Source of the DNA: Bacteroidota bacterium
GTDB taxonomy: Bacteria > Bacteroidota > Bacteroidia > Sphingobacteriales > Sphingobacteriaceae
Reading direction: 5' to 3'
Assembly: GCA_018266915.1 (NCBI GenBank)
Contig: JAFDZM010000030.1
Coordinates: 102,409 to 166,408, forward strand
Length of the DNA stretch: 64,000 bases
Shown piece after piece: positions 54,790-62,976 of the stretch. A program made the translations under genes and the position numbers. The notes under the pieces were generated by a model. That model had not been told where the DNA came from, ran no database searches, and saw only the letters and a program-made list of their open reading frames with translations. Position 1 is the stretch's first letter. The number at the start of each line of letters is the position of its first letter.

Positions 54790-56013
54790 TTAAAATGAAA
54801 ATGCTACGCCCAGGTTCACCAGGTTATAATTTGGCTGATATGGCTGAGCAACAGGATTTGGATTGATGATCAGGTCGGGGTTTTGATTGCCCGTATGTGC
54901 AATACGAACATCCCCCTTGATGGCTACGTTACGAATTGGCAGATAAGTTAAACCTGCAACTACATAATTCTGATTCAATGTACCATCTATAACACCGTTT
55001 GATGGAATACTGGCGTTCATATTCAGCTTCTCATCACGCACAAACAGGATCAGTTGTTTATCTTTTTGCGCGCCAGTCAGGTGCATCAGGTCATAACCAA
55101 TTTCAGCATAGGCGCCGTACTCTGTTTTTGGCGTATTGTTGGCGTAAGCCCTGTTGATCTTATCTGCGTCAGGAATTGACACGATGGTGCCCAAAACTCT
55201 TACCGAAAACCCGTTGCTTGCATATTGCACATCGGCCTCGCCTAAAGCTACCGGTGTGCCAAACGTGCCTGACTGAAGGCCAAGGCTATCAGCCTTGCGT
55301 TTGCTTACACCAACACTTCCGCCATAATAACCGGATACCTGTGCTTTAAAATCGCCCTCGTAAAATTGCAGTGCAGCCGTGATTGCCAGGTTATTTCCGG
55401 TCGCGTTACGGCCCTCAAAACGGCCATCGCGGATACCGGTACCATGCTCAAACATTTCAGAACTAAGACCATTAACCAGACCCACTGAGTAATTTATCGG
55501 CAGATTATTAAGACTTCCATACAAACCCACACCCAATTCACGCCAGGTAGAAGGGATAATGAAGGTCTCTACATAATTACGTTCATTACCATTAAAAGTG
55601 TTTGGCAGGTGGTTTTCATTCAAGATACCAACACGAGGTAAGAATAAACCAGCAACGATATACTGATTAGCATTCAGGTTGAATTTCAAGTAAGCTTGTT
55701 CTATAGCCACCTCACCGCCTGATTCGCCGCCGGTTACTTTTGCGTCCTCTACTTCCAATTCAGAAAAAACTGAAATTTTGTCATTGAACTTATGCCCTGT
55801 AAAGAGCACAAAGCGCTCCAGGTCGAGGTTAGATGTTTGGGTTCTTGAATTGCGCTGATAAAAAGCGTTCCCATAGCCTCCTATCGAGGTAGAGCTCTTC
55901 GATAAATTGTTATTTAACGAATCCTCCGAAGTAACATTTGGTTTTTGCTGCGCTGATAGTCGTGTCGAGAAAAGGCTAAGAAGTATTAGTAAAGTTAACG
56001 TATATCTTTTCAT
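54790..56013 (-). CDS. Outer-membrane porin-like beta-barrel protein
   Basis: 407 residues; signal peptide ending LSAQQ; amphipathic beta strands throughout and a closing F (NLGVAFSF), which marks an outer-membrane barrel. The sequence resembles phosphate-selective porin O/P-like proteins of Bacteroidota (FSELEVED, QAYLKF, VAGLFLPRVGILNENH). It is the first gene of the iron-associated operon, five bases before the Rieske gene, and may form the entry pore. Confidence 0.85.
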   Translation of the reverse strand: MKRYTLTLLILLSLFSTRLSAQQKPNVTSEDSLNNNLSKSSTSIGGYGNAFYQRNSRTQTSNLDLERFVLFTGHKFNDKISVFSELEVEDAKVTGGESGGEVAIEQAYLKFNLNANQYIVAGLFLPRVGILNENHLPNTFNGNERNYVETFIIPSTWRELGVGLYGSLNNLPINYSVGLVNGLSSEMFEHGTGIRDGRFEGRNATGNNLAITAALQFYEGDFKAQVSGYYGGSVGVSKRKADSLGLQSGTFGTPVALGEADVQYASNGFSVRVLGTIVSIPDADKINRAYANNTPKTEYGAYAEIGYDLMHLTGAQKDKQLILFVRDEKLNMNASIPSNGVIDGTLNQNYVVAGLTYLPIRNVAIKGDVRIAHTGNQNPDLIINPNPVAQPYQPNYNLVNLGVAFSF

Positions 56014-56035
56014 TAGTTCAAGTTGTTGTGTGGCG

Positions 56036-56090
56036 CAAAAGTAATATCTTATTTAGACTAAATCCAAATAAAAATTAAAACAATTCTAAA
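56036..56090 (-). promoter_or_regulatory. Iron-operon promoter with Fur-like palindrome
   Basis: On the minus strand TACTTTTG (56043-56036) fits the -7 box and TTTGG near 56068-56064 the -33 box. Between them lies the perfect dyad ATTTAG-A-CTAAAT (56051-56063), with a further TTCTAAAT half site near 56085-56091. TTTAGA/TCTAAA half sites are the usual content of Fur boxes in Bacteroidota. This would repress the operon when iron is plentiful. Confidence 0.65.
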
Positions 56091-56106
56091 TAGAGTTGGC
56101 TGATAG

Positions 56107-56184
56107 AGGTAAGTAGTTGATTAAGTGAGTAGTTGAGATTGGTTGGAATAGTTGGGGGTAATAGAGTGAACTAATGACTAATAA
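56107..56184. repeat. Short-word run (AGTAGTTGA words)
   Basis: AGTAGTTGA appears twice with further GTTG, TAGAG and TAAG words between the ccmB stop and the iron-operon promoter. Single-arm word DNA; the end contains a CTAATGACTAATAATTAG dyad next to the ccmB stop that might terminate. Confidence 0.5.
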
Positions 56185-56868
56185 TTAGTCCCGCCATAAA
56201 TAAGGAAACAGCAATAACGAGGTGGCAATAACGATAACATTGATAGCACCTAACACGCCCATATTGCCGTAGCTAAGGCTACGGTCTAATCCGTCCATTG
56301 CGTTTTTGCTGAGATGGATAAGTTGAAGGATAACAGGAATAATAACCGGAAAACTCAAAATAGCCATCAGGGTACCGTTGTTCCCTGCTTTGGAAGCGAT
56401 GGCCGATATCATAGTAAAAACTGTGGAGAAACTAATGCTGCCCAAGAGTACTGATAAGAAGTAAAACAGCGGATCGCCAATAGTATTAGTGAAGAATATC
56501 ATGTAAACCAGCAATGCCAATATACTCAGCAATGACATCAGCAGGATGTTATAAATGGTTTTTGAAAGTATAATAGCCTGCGGACTGGCAATGGTGTAGT
56601 AGTAGAGCAACCGGTTTTTACTTTCCTGAATAAAACTCTTGGCAATGGCGTTTACGGAGGCAAACAACATAATGATCCAGAACAATACGTTCCAGACAAT
56701 GGGATAACCCTGGCTGCCCTCAAAACCACCACTCAGGTGAAATGAGATATAACAAACAAACACTGTCGACGCCACATAAAGCAAAACCCCATTGAAAGCA
56801 TACTTGGAGCGCCACTCCAGCAGTATTTCTTTTTTGATGAGATTGAGGGTTTGATCGAACAGTTCCAT
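56185..56868 (-). CDS. ccmB: Heme exporter permease CcmB
   Basis: 227 residues with six TM helices; opening EILLEWRSKYAFNGVLLYV and the run ESKNRLLYYYTIASPQAII are typical of CcmB. With CcmA it drives release of holo-CcmE from CcmC. CcmA is not seen in the window. It lies 4 kb from ccmC, separated by the iron operon. Confidence 0.88.
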   Translation of the reverse strand: MELFDQTLNLIKKEILLEWRSKYAFNGVLLYVASTVFVCYISFHLSGGFEGSQGYPIVWNVLFWIIMLFASVNAIAKSFIQESKNRLLYYYTIASPQAIILSKTIYNILLMSLLSILALLVYMIFFTNTIGDPLFYFLSVLLGSISFSTVFTMISAIASKAGNNGTLMAILSFPVIIPVILQLIHLSKNAMDGLDRSLSYGNMGVLGAINVIVIATSLLLFPYLWRD

Positions 56869-57029
56869 TTAGGTGCAAAGATAGGTTTGTTAAGCTTAAA
56901 GCAGAAAGGTGAAAGCAGAAAACTTCATTCAATAAGCAAAAAGCACAAAAGCCTCCTGTTTTACATTTTGCTGATCAGCTTTCAGCTTTAATCTTTGAGC
57001 TTTCAGCTTCCTTTTAATAATTTTACCAC
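56869..57029. repeat. Short-word repeat (AAGCAGAAAGGTGAAAGC / CAGCTTTCAGC)
   Basis: A left purine-rich arm (about 56891-56922: AAAGC, GAAAG words) faces a right pyrimidine-rich arm (about 56970-57010: CAGCTTTCAGC, GAGCTTTCAGC). The arms are imperfect complements. It fills the divergent gap between ccmB and ogt, so it may also overlap both promoters. Confidence 0.7.
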
Positions 57030-57512
57030 ATGCCAATTACCTATTATAACTCACCTGTGGGTATACTCCGCATTACGGAAGATGAGGGGTTTGTGACATC
57101 CGTGCATTTTATGGATGAAGCTGCTGAACCCGATGAGCCTTTTACACCGGTATTAAAAATGGCAGTTGAGCAACTGGATGAATATTTTGCAGGAGAACGA
57201 AAGGAGTTTGATTTTCCATTCCGGCAATCAGGTTCGGGTTTTCAACAGGACGTTTGGCAGTGCCTGCTTGGCATCGGCTATGGCAAAACCATCAGTTATC
57301 TGCAGCAATCAAAGTTGATGAAGAACCCGCTGGCTATCCGTGCTATTGCATCTGCCAATGGAAAGAATCACCTGGCGATTATTGTTCCTTGTCATCGGGT
57401 AATTGGCTCTGACGGCAGTTTGACCGGCTACGCAGGCAGTATGTGGCGAAAGAAATGGCTATTGGAGCACGAGGCCAGGGTAATGGGTTCGGGACAGACT
57501 TCCTTGTTTTAA
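57030..57512 (+). CDS. ogt: Methylated-DNA-protein-cysteine methyltransferase
   Basis: 160 residues with the acceptor motif IIVPCHRVIGSDGSLTGYAG (C121) and helix-turn-helix VWQCLLGIGYGKTISY. It repairs O6-methylguanine by stoichiometric transfer to Cys. Ogt-type length, no Ada regulatory domain. Confidence 0.95.
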   Translation: MPITYYNSPVGILRITEDEGFVTSVHFMDEAAEPDEPFTPVLKMAVEQLDEYFAGERKEFDFPFRQSGSGFQQDVWQCLLGIGYGKTISYLQQSKLMKNPLAIRAIASANGKNHLAIIVPCHRVIGSDGSLTGYAGSMWRKKWLLEHEARVMGSGQTSLF

Positions 57513-57515
57513 TCA

Positions 57516-58340
57516 CTAAACCTTCTGATAAATATTCTCCTTCTGGCTAATCACCTTAAACTTGTTTTTATACTCAGGAAACCGGATTGTCTCCTTACTG
57601 CCCAGGCATAAGAAACCATTCGGACATAAACTTTTATAAAACAACCCCAATATCTTCTCCTGCAATTCTGCCTCAAAATAAATAAACACGTTACGGCAGC
57701 TTATTACCTGGAACTCATTAAAAACATCGTTCGTCACCAGGTTATGGGTAGAAAAAAGCGTATTCTGCTTGAATTCATTTTTAATGCCGGCAACATCATT
57801 CATCACATTAAAATGATCGGTCAATTCACCGGGCAGTCCGCACGACTTATAATTTTCAGTATAGCTTTTTATTTTGCGCATGCTGTAAATACCCTTCTGC
57901 GCTTCCTCTATCATGGTTGTGTTAATATCAGTTCCATAAATAAAAGGATCGACTTTTAGGTTGGCTAAACTCAACAATATAGCCAATGAGTAAACCTCTT
58001 CTCCAGAAGAGCATCCTGCACTCCATACCCTGATATTTTTAAACTGGAACAAGTTAGGAATAACCAAAGCGCTAAGCGCTTTGTAAAAGGAAGGATCGCG
58101 GAACATCTCGGTCACGTTCACCGTCACTTCGTTTAAGAACCACCGGAAAAAATCAGGGTTGCTCGTCAACGCTTCCCGAAGTTCGTAAAAGCCTACTTTC
58201 TTTAAAGTAATGATGCGGGACAGCCTGCGTTTAAGCGATGCCTTGGAGTAATTGGAAAAATCGAACCCGTGCGTTTCCTTTACAAGGTTGATCAATACAT
58301 GGAGTTCCTGGTCTGATAATGTTCCCGGTAAAGTAGTCAT
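57516..58340 (-). CDS. CheR-type protein-glutamate O-methyltransferase
   Basis: 274 residues: CheR N-terminal helical domain (FDFSNYSKASLKRRLSRI) and SAM-binding domain with VWSAGCSSGEEVYSLAILLS, YGTDINTTMIEEAQ and VISCRNVFIYFEAELQ. It methylates receptor-like proteins, but no other chemotaxis gene lies near and Bacteroidota of this kind glide rather than swim. It lies close to gldC. Acceptor unknown. Confidence 0.9.
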   Translation of the reverse strand: MTTLPGTLSDQELHVLINLVKETHGFDFSNYSKASLKRRLSRIITLKKVGFYELREALTSNPDFFRWFLNEVTVNVTEMFRDPSFYKALSALVIPNLFQFKNIRVWSAGCSSGEEVYSLAILLSLANLKVDPFIYGTDINTTMIEEAQKGIYSMRKIKSYTENYKSCGLPGELTDHFNVMNDVAGIKNEFKQNTLFSTHNLVTNDVFNEFQVISCRNVFIYFEAELQEKILGLFYKSLCPNGFLCLGSKETIRFPEYKNKFKVISQKENIYQKV

Positions 58341-58382
58341 ATCTCAAAACTGGATTCTAAAGATAACTTTACCATTGCTCAT

Positions 58383-58820
58383 TTAGTTTTGGGTCACCGC
58401 CTCGGGCTGATCAGGCATTTTATACCGGGGTTTATCGCGCAAAGCGCCTATAAGCGATAATACCGGTGCAGCAACCAATAACCACCATCCCCATTTGAAT
58501 CTGATCTGCTTGGCCAAGAACCGCGATATAGCATGGAACGGTATAAAAGTAAACGAGGTATGTATCTTTAAAAGCGCCAGGATATAAAACAGCACCACCA
58601 ATATGGCCGACAACCATGCAGCCATACGCGCAATGTTGTTCTGCATAAACACCACTCCTATTATGCCAACCACGGCTATTAGCAACACTACAATACCATA
58701 AGGTTTGTTTGCATCATACATATCCCAGGTTGTTACGCCAAATGGCCTAAACAGCGGACAGTAGGTAGCAGCAATTAGCATAACAAAGCCGGCAAAAGCC
58801 AGGAATGATCTAAGCTTCAT
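58383..58820 (-). CDS. Membrane protein of unknown function
   Basis: 145 residues, four hydrophobic helices (about 5-22, 42-60, 68-88 and 110-128), ending in a charged tail (RDKPRYKMPDQPEAVTQ). No family recognised. The stop of gldC lies two bases upstream of its start, suggesting a gldC-containing operon. Confidence 0.7.
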   Translation of the reverse strand: MKLRSFLAFAGFVMLIAATYCPLFRPFGVTTWDMYDANKPYGIVVLLIAVVGIIGVVFMQNNIARMAAWLSAILVVLFYILALLKIHTSFTFIPFHAISRFLAKQIRFKWGWWLLVAAPVLSLIGALRDKPRYKMPDQPEAVTQN

Positions 58821-58822
58821 AT

Positions 58823-59155
58823 CTATTTTTGAGAAATTTCCATTTTATCGGCAAAGTGGGCGCAATAATCGCGCAGATCTTCTACGATGTTCTTTTCGCC
58901 GGTAGCTCGTAAAAAGCTGTCGCCCATGGTTTGAAGCGTTTCGTAGAAGAAACGTTTCATCTCGTCAACAGGCATATCCTTGGTCCAAAGATCGATGCGG
59001 AGAGTGTTTTTATAATTGTGATCCCAAAGCGACAACATGATGGATTTTACTGGCAGCGCTTCCTTGTTCTGCGCGTCAGTTGACTCCCAGGTAATGTTTT
59101 CAGGAACGTTGTTGTCATCAAGGTCTATGGTCAGTTTTATTTCAGCTTTCTTCAT
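58823..59155 (-). CDS. gldC: Gliding motility protein GldC
   Basis: 110 residues: KKAEIKLTIDLDDNNVPENITWESTD and VKSIMLSLWDHNYKNTLRIDLWTKDMPVDEMKRFF, as in GldC proteins of Bacteroidota. GldC supports gliding and the GldB lipoprotein's function, though its exact role is unclear. It stands between two small membrane protein genes. Confidence 0.92.
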   Translation of the reverse strand: MKKAEIKLTIDLDDNNVPENITWESTDAQNKEALPVKSIMLSLWDHNYKNTLRIDLWTKDMPVDEMKRFFYETLQTMGDSFLRATGEKNIVEDLRDYCAHFADKMEISQK

Positions 59156-59159
59156 TTTG

Positions 59160-59426
59160 TTATTTAACCAATAAAAATATAATAGTTGCCAAAGTTATAA
59201 AGCTTATCTCTACTATCCATAAACTTTTGGTTTTGGGGAAAAAATTACGGAGCATCAGGTCGAGAAATGACACTACGAAAGCAAACAACAAAAATATCAG
59301 GGTGATGGTACCGCTCCAATGCTCGTATTTACTGCCCGTTATTTTAGCGCCATAAATAAACACGTATACCGCCATGAACAAAAAAAATGCAGTTGCAAAG
59401 TTTAAAGGTGTTATTCTGAATTTCAT
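59160..59426 (-). CDS. Small membrane protein
   Basis: 88 residues with three hydrophobic helices (about 8-24, 36-56, 68-86). It starts the gldC operon, four bases upstream. No family recognised. Confidence 0.65.
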   Translation of the reverse strand: MKFRITPLNFATAFFLFMAVYVFIYGAKITGSKYEHWSGTITLIFLLFAFVVSFLDLMLRNFFPKTKSLWIVEISFITLATIIFLLVK

Positions 59427-59446
59427 TTTATAATCAAATCAAAAAT

Positions 59447-59581
59447 TGTCATTGCGATGAACGGGCTTGTGGGGTGAAGAAGCAATCGCGAACTATGCAT
59501 ATTCGCCCTGTATAGTATGCGATTGCTTAGTCGTTCGGCCCGCTCAATCCGCCTTACTCCTCGCAATGACATTATTTTTTT
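59447..59581. repeat. Nested inverted-repeat element (TGTCATTGCGA type)
   Basis: Outer arms TGTCATTGCGA (59447-59457) and TCGCAATGACA (59571-59581); inner arms AAGCAATCGC (59480-59489) and GCGATTGCTT (59519-59528). The whole can fold into a cruciform. This resembles the GTCATTGCGAGG / GAAGCAATC intergenic repeats widespread in Bacteroidota and other bacteria. No gene lies inside. Confidence 0.8.
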
Positions 59582-59597
59582 TACCTTTCAGCTCTAC

Positions 59598-60944
59598 TCA
59601 CCGTTTCTTTCTAAATGGTTTTTTAGCCTTGTCCTTCGCAGCTTTTGAATTTGGGTTCGCCTTTGCCTTGGCTGCATCGAATTTCTTGCGCTGGTTAAGC
59701 GTTTTCTTTTCGTGGAATGCACCCTTAAACTCCGGATTTTCCTTTCGCTTTTGCTGATCGATCTCACGCGCCTGTTCCTGCCGTTCTTCAAAAGAAGTTT
59801 GCTCAACAAACACATCCTCCGGAACATCGAATACCTGTATATTTTGTCTGATCAGCTTTTCTATCTTACGCAGATAATACTCCTCTGCAGGCGTACAAAA
59901 AGTGATCGCCTCTCCTAATTGCAAAGCCCTCCCCGTGCGACCGATACGGTGTACATAATCCTCTGTCACAAAAGGCACGTCGAAATTGATCACATGGCTT
60001 ACATCATTCACATCAATACCACGGGCTGCCACATCTGTTGACACTAATATTTTTACCTCATCGTTCTTGAATGCATTAATGGAGTTGATGCGTGTGTTCT
60101 GCCCTTTGTTGGCATGCAGTACCCTAACCTCTTGATCGTTGTATTTTCTTGCGAGGAATTTATACACATCTTCAGCTACCGTTCGCGTTTTGCAGAACAG
60201 CATCAGCTTTTTAATCTCCTCTGTATTATCCAGCAAATATTTAAGCAGGTTGATCTTGGTTTTAACGTTAGGTACATAATATAACCGTTGCTCAACTGTC
60301 TGCGCCGGGGTAGCCTGCGGAGTAACCTCAATCACTGTTGGATACTCCAGGAAGTTAGATGATAATTGGTGCACCTTATCAGACATCGTCGCAGAGAAAA
60401 GCAAATTTTGCCGTTTGCGCGGCACTATCTCCAGTATCCGGTTGATCTGTGGCATAAAGCCCATATCCATCATCTTGTCAGCCTCGTCCAGCACCAATAT
60501 CTGAAGCTGTTTCATCACTAAATGACCTGCAAGGTAGATATCCATAAACCTGCCGGGAGTTGCTACAATGATATCGACGCCTTTGCTTACCTGTTCTATC
60601 TGCGTTTTTGGACCGAGTCCGCCATAAAGTGTAACCACCCGCAGGTCAGTATATTTGGCAAAGGCTTTTACGTTTTCCTCGATCTGCATGGCCAGCTCAC
60701 GGGTTGGAGCAACGACCAATGCGCGGGGATTTTCACCTTGAGCATATTTCAGCCTCATAACGATAGGCAAAACATAGGCAGCCGTTTTACCAGTGCCGGT
60801 CTGGGCTATGCCCATTACGTCCTGACCGTTCAATATCGGCGGAATGGCTTTTTGCTGCACAGGCGTAGGTTCGGCATAACCCGCATCATCAATGGCATTT
60901 AGTATTTGCCGGTTAAATTTAAAATCCTCGAAGGTTGCGCCCAT
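59598..60944 (-). CDS. DEAD-box RNA helicase (RhlE-like)
   Basis: 448 residues with Q motif, Walker A AQTGTGKT, PTRELAMQ, TPGR, DEAD (VLDEADKMMDMGF), SAT, ARGID and HRIGRTGR. The tail is Lys/Arg-rich (KAKKPFRKKR), as in RhlE proteins that bind RNA. It remodels rRNA or mRNA, often in cold response. Its promoter gap (60945-61086) holds short-word repeats. Confidence 0.95.
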   Translation of the reverse strand: MGATFEDFKFNRQILNAIDDAGYAEPTPVQQKAIPPILNGQDVMGIAQTGTGKTAAYVLPIVMRLKYAQGENPRALVVAPTRELAMQIEENVKAFAKYTDLRVVTLYGGLGPKTQIEQVSKGVDIIVATPGRFMDIYLAGHLVMKQLQILVLDEADKMMDMGFMPQINRILEIVPRKRQNLLFSATMSDKVHQLSSNFLEYPTVIEVTPQATPAQTVEQRLYYVPNVKTKINLLKYLLDNTEEIKKLMLFCKTRTVAEDVYKFLARKYNDQEVRVLHANKGQNTRINSINAFKNDEVKILVSTDVAARGIDVNDVSHVINFDVPFVTEDYVHRIGRTGRALQLGEAITFCTPAEEYYLRKIEKLIRQNIQVFDVPEDVFVEQTSFEERQEQAREIDQQKRKENPEFKGAFHEKKTLNQRKKFDAAKAKANPNSKAAKDKAKKPFRKKR

Positions 60945-61086
60945 GCGGCAAAGATAGGGTTTTCTTTGAGGTGAAGGCAGAAAGGCGAAAGCTGAAAGCT
61001 TTTTAACTGTTTTGTCACCTGATTATTAATTCCGAAATTTGCCTTTCAAAATCTGAAATCGTAATTCTAAAATCCGAAATTCCACC
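60945..61086. repeat. Short-word repeats (GAAAGC and ATTCCGAAAT vocabularies)
   Basis: First part (60968-61003) is AGGTGAAGGCAGAAAGGCG and AAAGCTGAAAGC words; second part (61028-61083) is ATTCCGAAATT, TTTCAAAATCTGAAATC and AATCCGAAATT. The second vocabulary also occurs at 47599-47691. AGGTGA (60969-60974) and TCACCT (61015-61020) bracket the first part. The gap is divergent between the RhlE and pyrC genes. Confidence 0.65.
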
Positions 61087-62424
61087 ATGTCTTCTATCCT
61101 CATCAAATCAGCCACCATAGTAAACGAAAACAAACAATTTGTTGGTGATCTTCTTCTAAAGGACGGATTGATAGAGCGAATAGATAGCAACATCGATGTC
61201 CAAGCCGATCAGACCATCAATGCTGAAGGCTTACATCTATTCCCAGGCTGCATTGATGACCAGGTACATTTTCGTGAGCCGGGACTAACTCACAAGGCGG
61301 ATATCCGCACCGAATCGCGGGCGGCGGTGGCTGGTGGTATCACCAGTTTTATGGAAATGCCTAATACTGTTCCCAACACCTTAACACAGGAATTACTTCA
61401 ACAAAAATATGACATAGCCTCACGTAACTCGTTAGCTAACTACTCATTCTTCATGGGGGCTTCCAATGACAACATCGAAGAAGTACTGAAAACAGATACT
61501 CAAAATGTATGCGGGGTAAAAGTGTTTATGGGATCATCAACCGGCAATATGCTGGTGGATAATCCTACCACACTGGAGAACATTTTCTCGAAATCGCCAA
61601 TGCTGGTGGCCGTGCATTGTGAAGATGAAGCAACCATCAAAACCAACCTGGCTTATTACAAAGGACTATTAGCCGACAATATTCCTGTTACGCTGCACCC
61701 TAAGATACGTAGCGAAGAAGCTTGTTATTTATCTTCTTCGATGGCTGTTGAACTGGCGAAGAAACATAATACCCGTCTGCATATCCTGCATATCTCTACT
61801 GAGAAAGAAACACACCTTTTCAGCAATAATATCGCGCTAAAAGACAAACGCATTACTGCCGAGGCCTGCGTACATCACTTATGGTTTACAGACAAAGATT
61901 ACGAAACCAAAGGCAATTTCATCAAATGGAACCCTGCGGTAAAAACCGAAGCTGACCGCGACGGTATTTTGAAAGCGGTGTTGGACGGGCGAATAGATGT
62001 GATCGCAACAGATCACGCGCCACATACATTGGAGGAGAAATCTCAACCCTATTTGCAAGCCCCCTCCGGCGGCCCGTTGGTTCAACATGCCCTGCCTGCC
62101 ATACTGGAATTGTACCATCACGGCAAAATCACCCTCGAACAAGTTGCAGAAAAAATGGCGCACAACGTGGCTATCTGTTTCCAGGTCGATAGAAGGGGAT
62201 ATGTGCGAGAAGGCTACTGGGCCGACCTGGTATTGGTTGATTTGAATAATCCATGGAACGTAAACAAATCCAATATCTTATACAAATGCGGTTGGAGTCC
62301 ATTCGAAGGCGACACTTTCCGGTCGAAAATAATGCATACGCTGGTATCAGGTAATTTAGTCTACAGCAACGGAAGTATTATTGAAGGTAAATCTGGTATC
62401 AGATTGAATTTTAACAGGATATAA
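61087..62424 (+). CDS. pyrC: Dihydroorotase (class I type)
   Basis: 445 residues with DDQVHFREPGLTHKADI (metal His pair in VHFREPG), the later His residues in HILHIS and the late metal Asp in IDVIATDHAPHTLEEK. It closes the dihydroorotate ring in pyrimidine synthesis. Allantoinase-like alternatives are less likely given the PGLTHK motif. Monocistronic. Confidence 0.92.
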   Translation: MSSILIKSATIVNENKQFVGDLLLKDGLIERIDSNIDVQADQTINAEGLHLFPGCIDDQVHFREPGLTHKADIRTESRAAVAGGITSFMEMPNTVPNTLTQELLQQKYDIASRNSLANYSFFMGASNDNIEEVLKTDTQNVCGVKVFMGSSTGNMLVDNPTTLENIFSKSPMLVAVHCEDEATIKTNLAYYKGLLADNIPVTLHPKIRSEEACYLSSSMAVELAKKHNTRLHILHISTEKETHLFSNNIALKDKRITAEACVHHLWFTDKDYETKGNFIKWNPAVKTEADRDGILKAVLDGRIDVIATDHAPHTLEEKSQPYLQAPSGGPLVQHALPAILELYHHGKITLEQVAEKMAHNVAICFQVDRRGYVREGYWADLVLVDLNNPWNVNKSNILYKCGWSPFEGDTFRSKIMHTLVSGNLVYSNGSIIEGKSGIRLNFNRI

Positions 62425-62457
62425 TATTAAAAATCATCAAATAAAGAATTTTCTGCA

Positions 62458-62907
62458 TTAAATTACACCTACGTATATCTCGGCTTTATCGCCTTTGTAC
62501 AAGTCATAGTCGGCGATATAATTACGTCCACAACAGTCGATCCATATGTTTTGCCATGTGTTGACCACGCATCCCGGCATCTCACCATGCGGCTTATACA
62601 AACGATAGCTTCCTTTTGGAATTAACGCAGTAAACATACCATCCGAATCATCTGGATTTTCTATCCTGCAGCCCAACACCGTTGTGTACCAGCCGGTATG
62701 GTCGTTCTCATAATCGGTATACACACAATAAATGTCATCAGAGAGCCGGGCAGCAATTTGCCCGGCTATGTTTTCACTCATAAATTTTCCCCACAAATTT
62801 CCGATGTCGGCTTGTGCACGGCCATCCTGATTGGTAGTGCGCACCGCAATGCCTGCAACAAAAATCCCGGGACTTGTTATCTGCTCAAATGCGATGTTTC
62901 GGCTCAT
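62458..62907 (-). CDS. GyrI/effector-binding-domain protein
   Basis: 149 residues with the GyrI-like/AraC-effector-binding fold: FVAGIAVRTTNQD, IGNLWGKFMSENI, DIYCVYTDYENDHTGWYTTVLGCRI, GSYRLYKPHGEMPGCVVNTWQNIW and IADYDLYKGD. It lacks a DNA-binding domain, so a stand-alone small-molecule binder (SbmC/GyrI type) is likely. Confidence 0.85.
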   Translation of the reverse strand: MSRNIAFEQITSPGIFVAGIAVRTTNQDGRAQADIGNLWGKFMSENIAGQIAARLSDDIYCVYTDYENDHTGWYTTVLGCRIENPDDSDGMFTALIPKGSYRLYKPHGEMPGCVVNTWQNIWIDCCGRNYIADYDLYKGDKAEIYVGVI

Positions 62908-62976
62908 AACTAATCGTTATAACTAAATTTAAATATTTTTAAATCAAATTATTATAAAATTTATATCAATTAAAAC

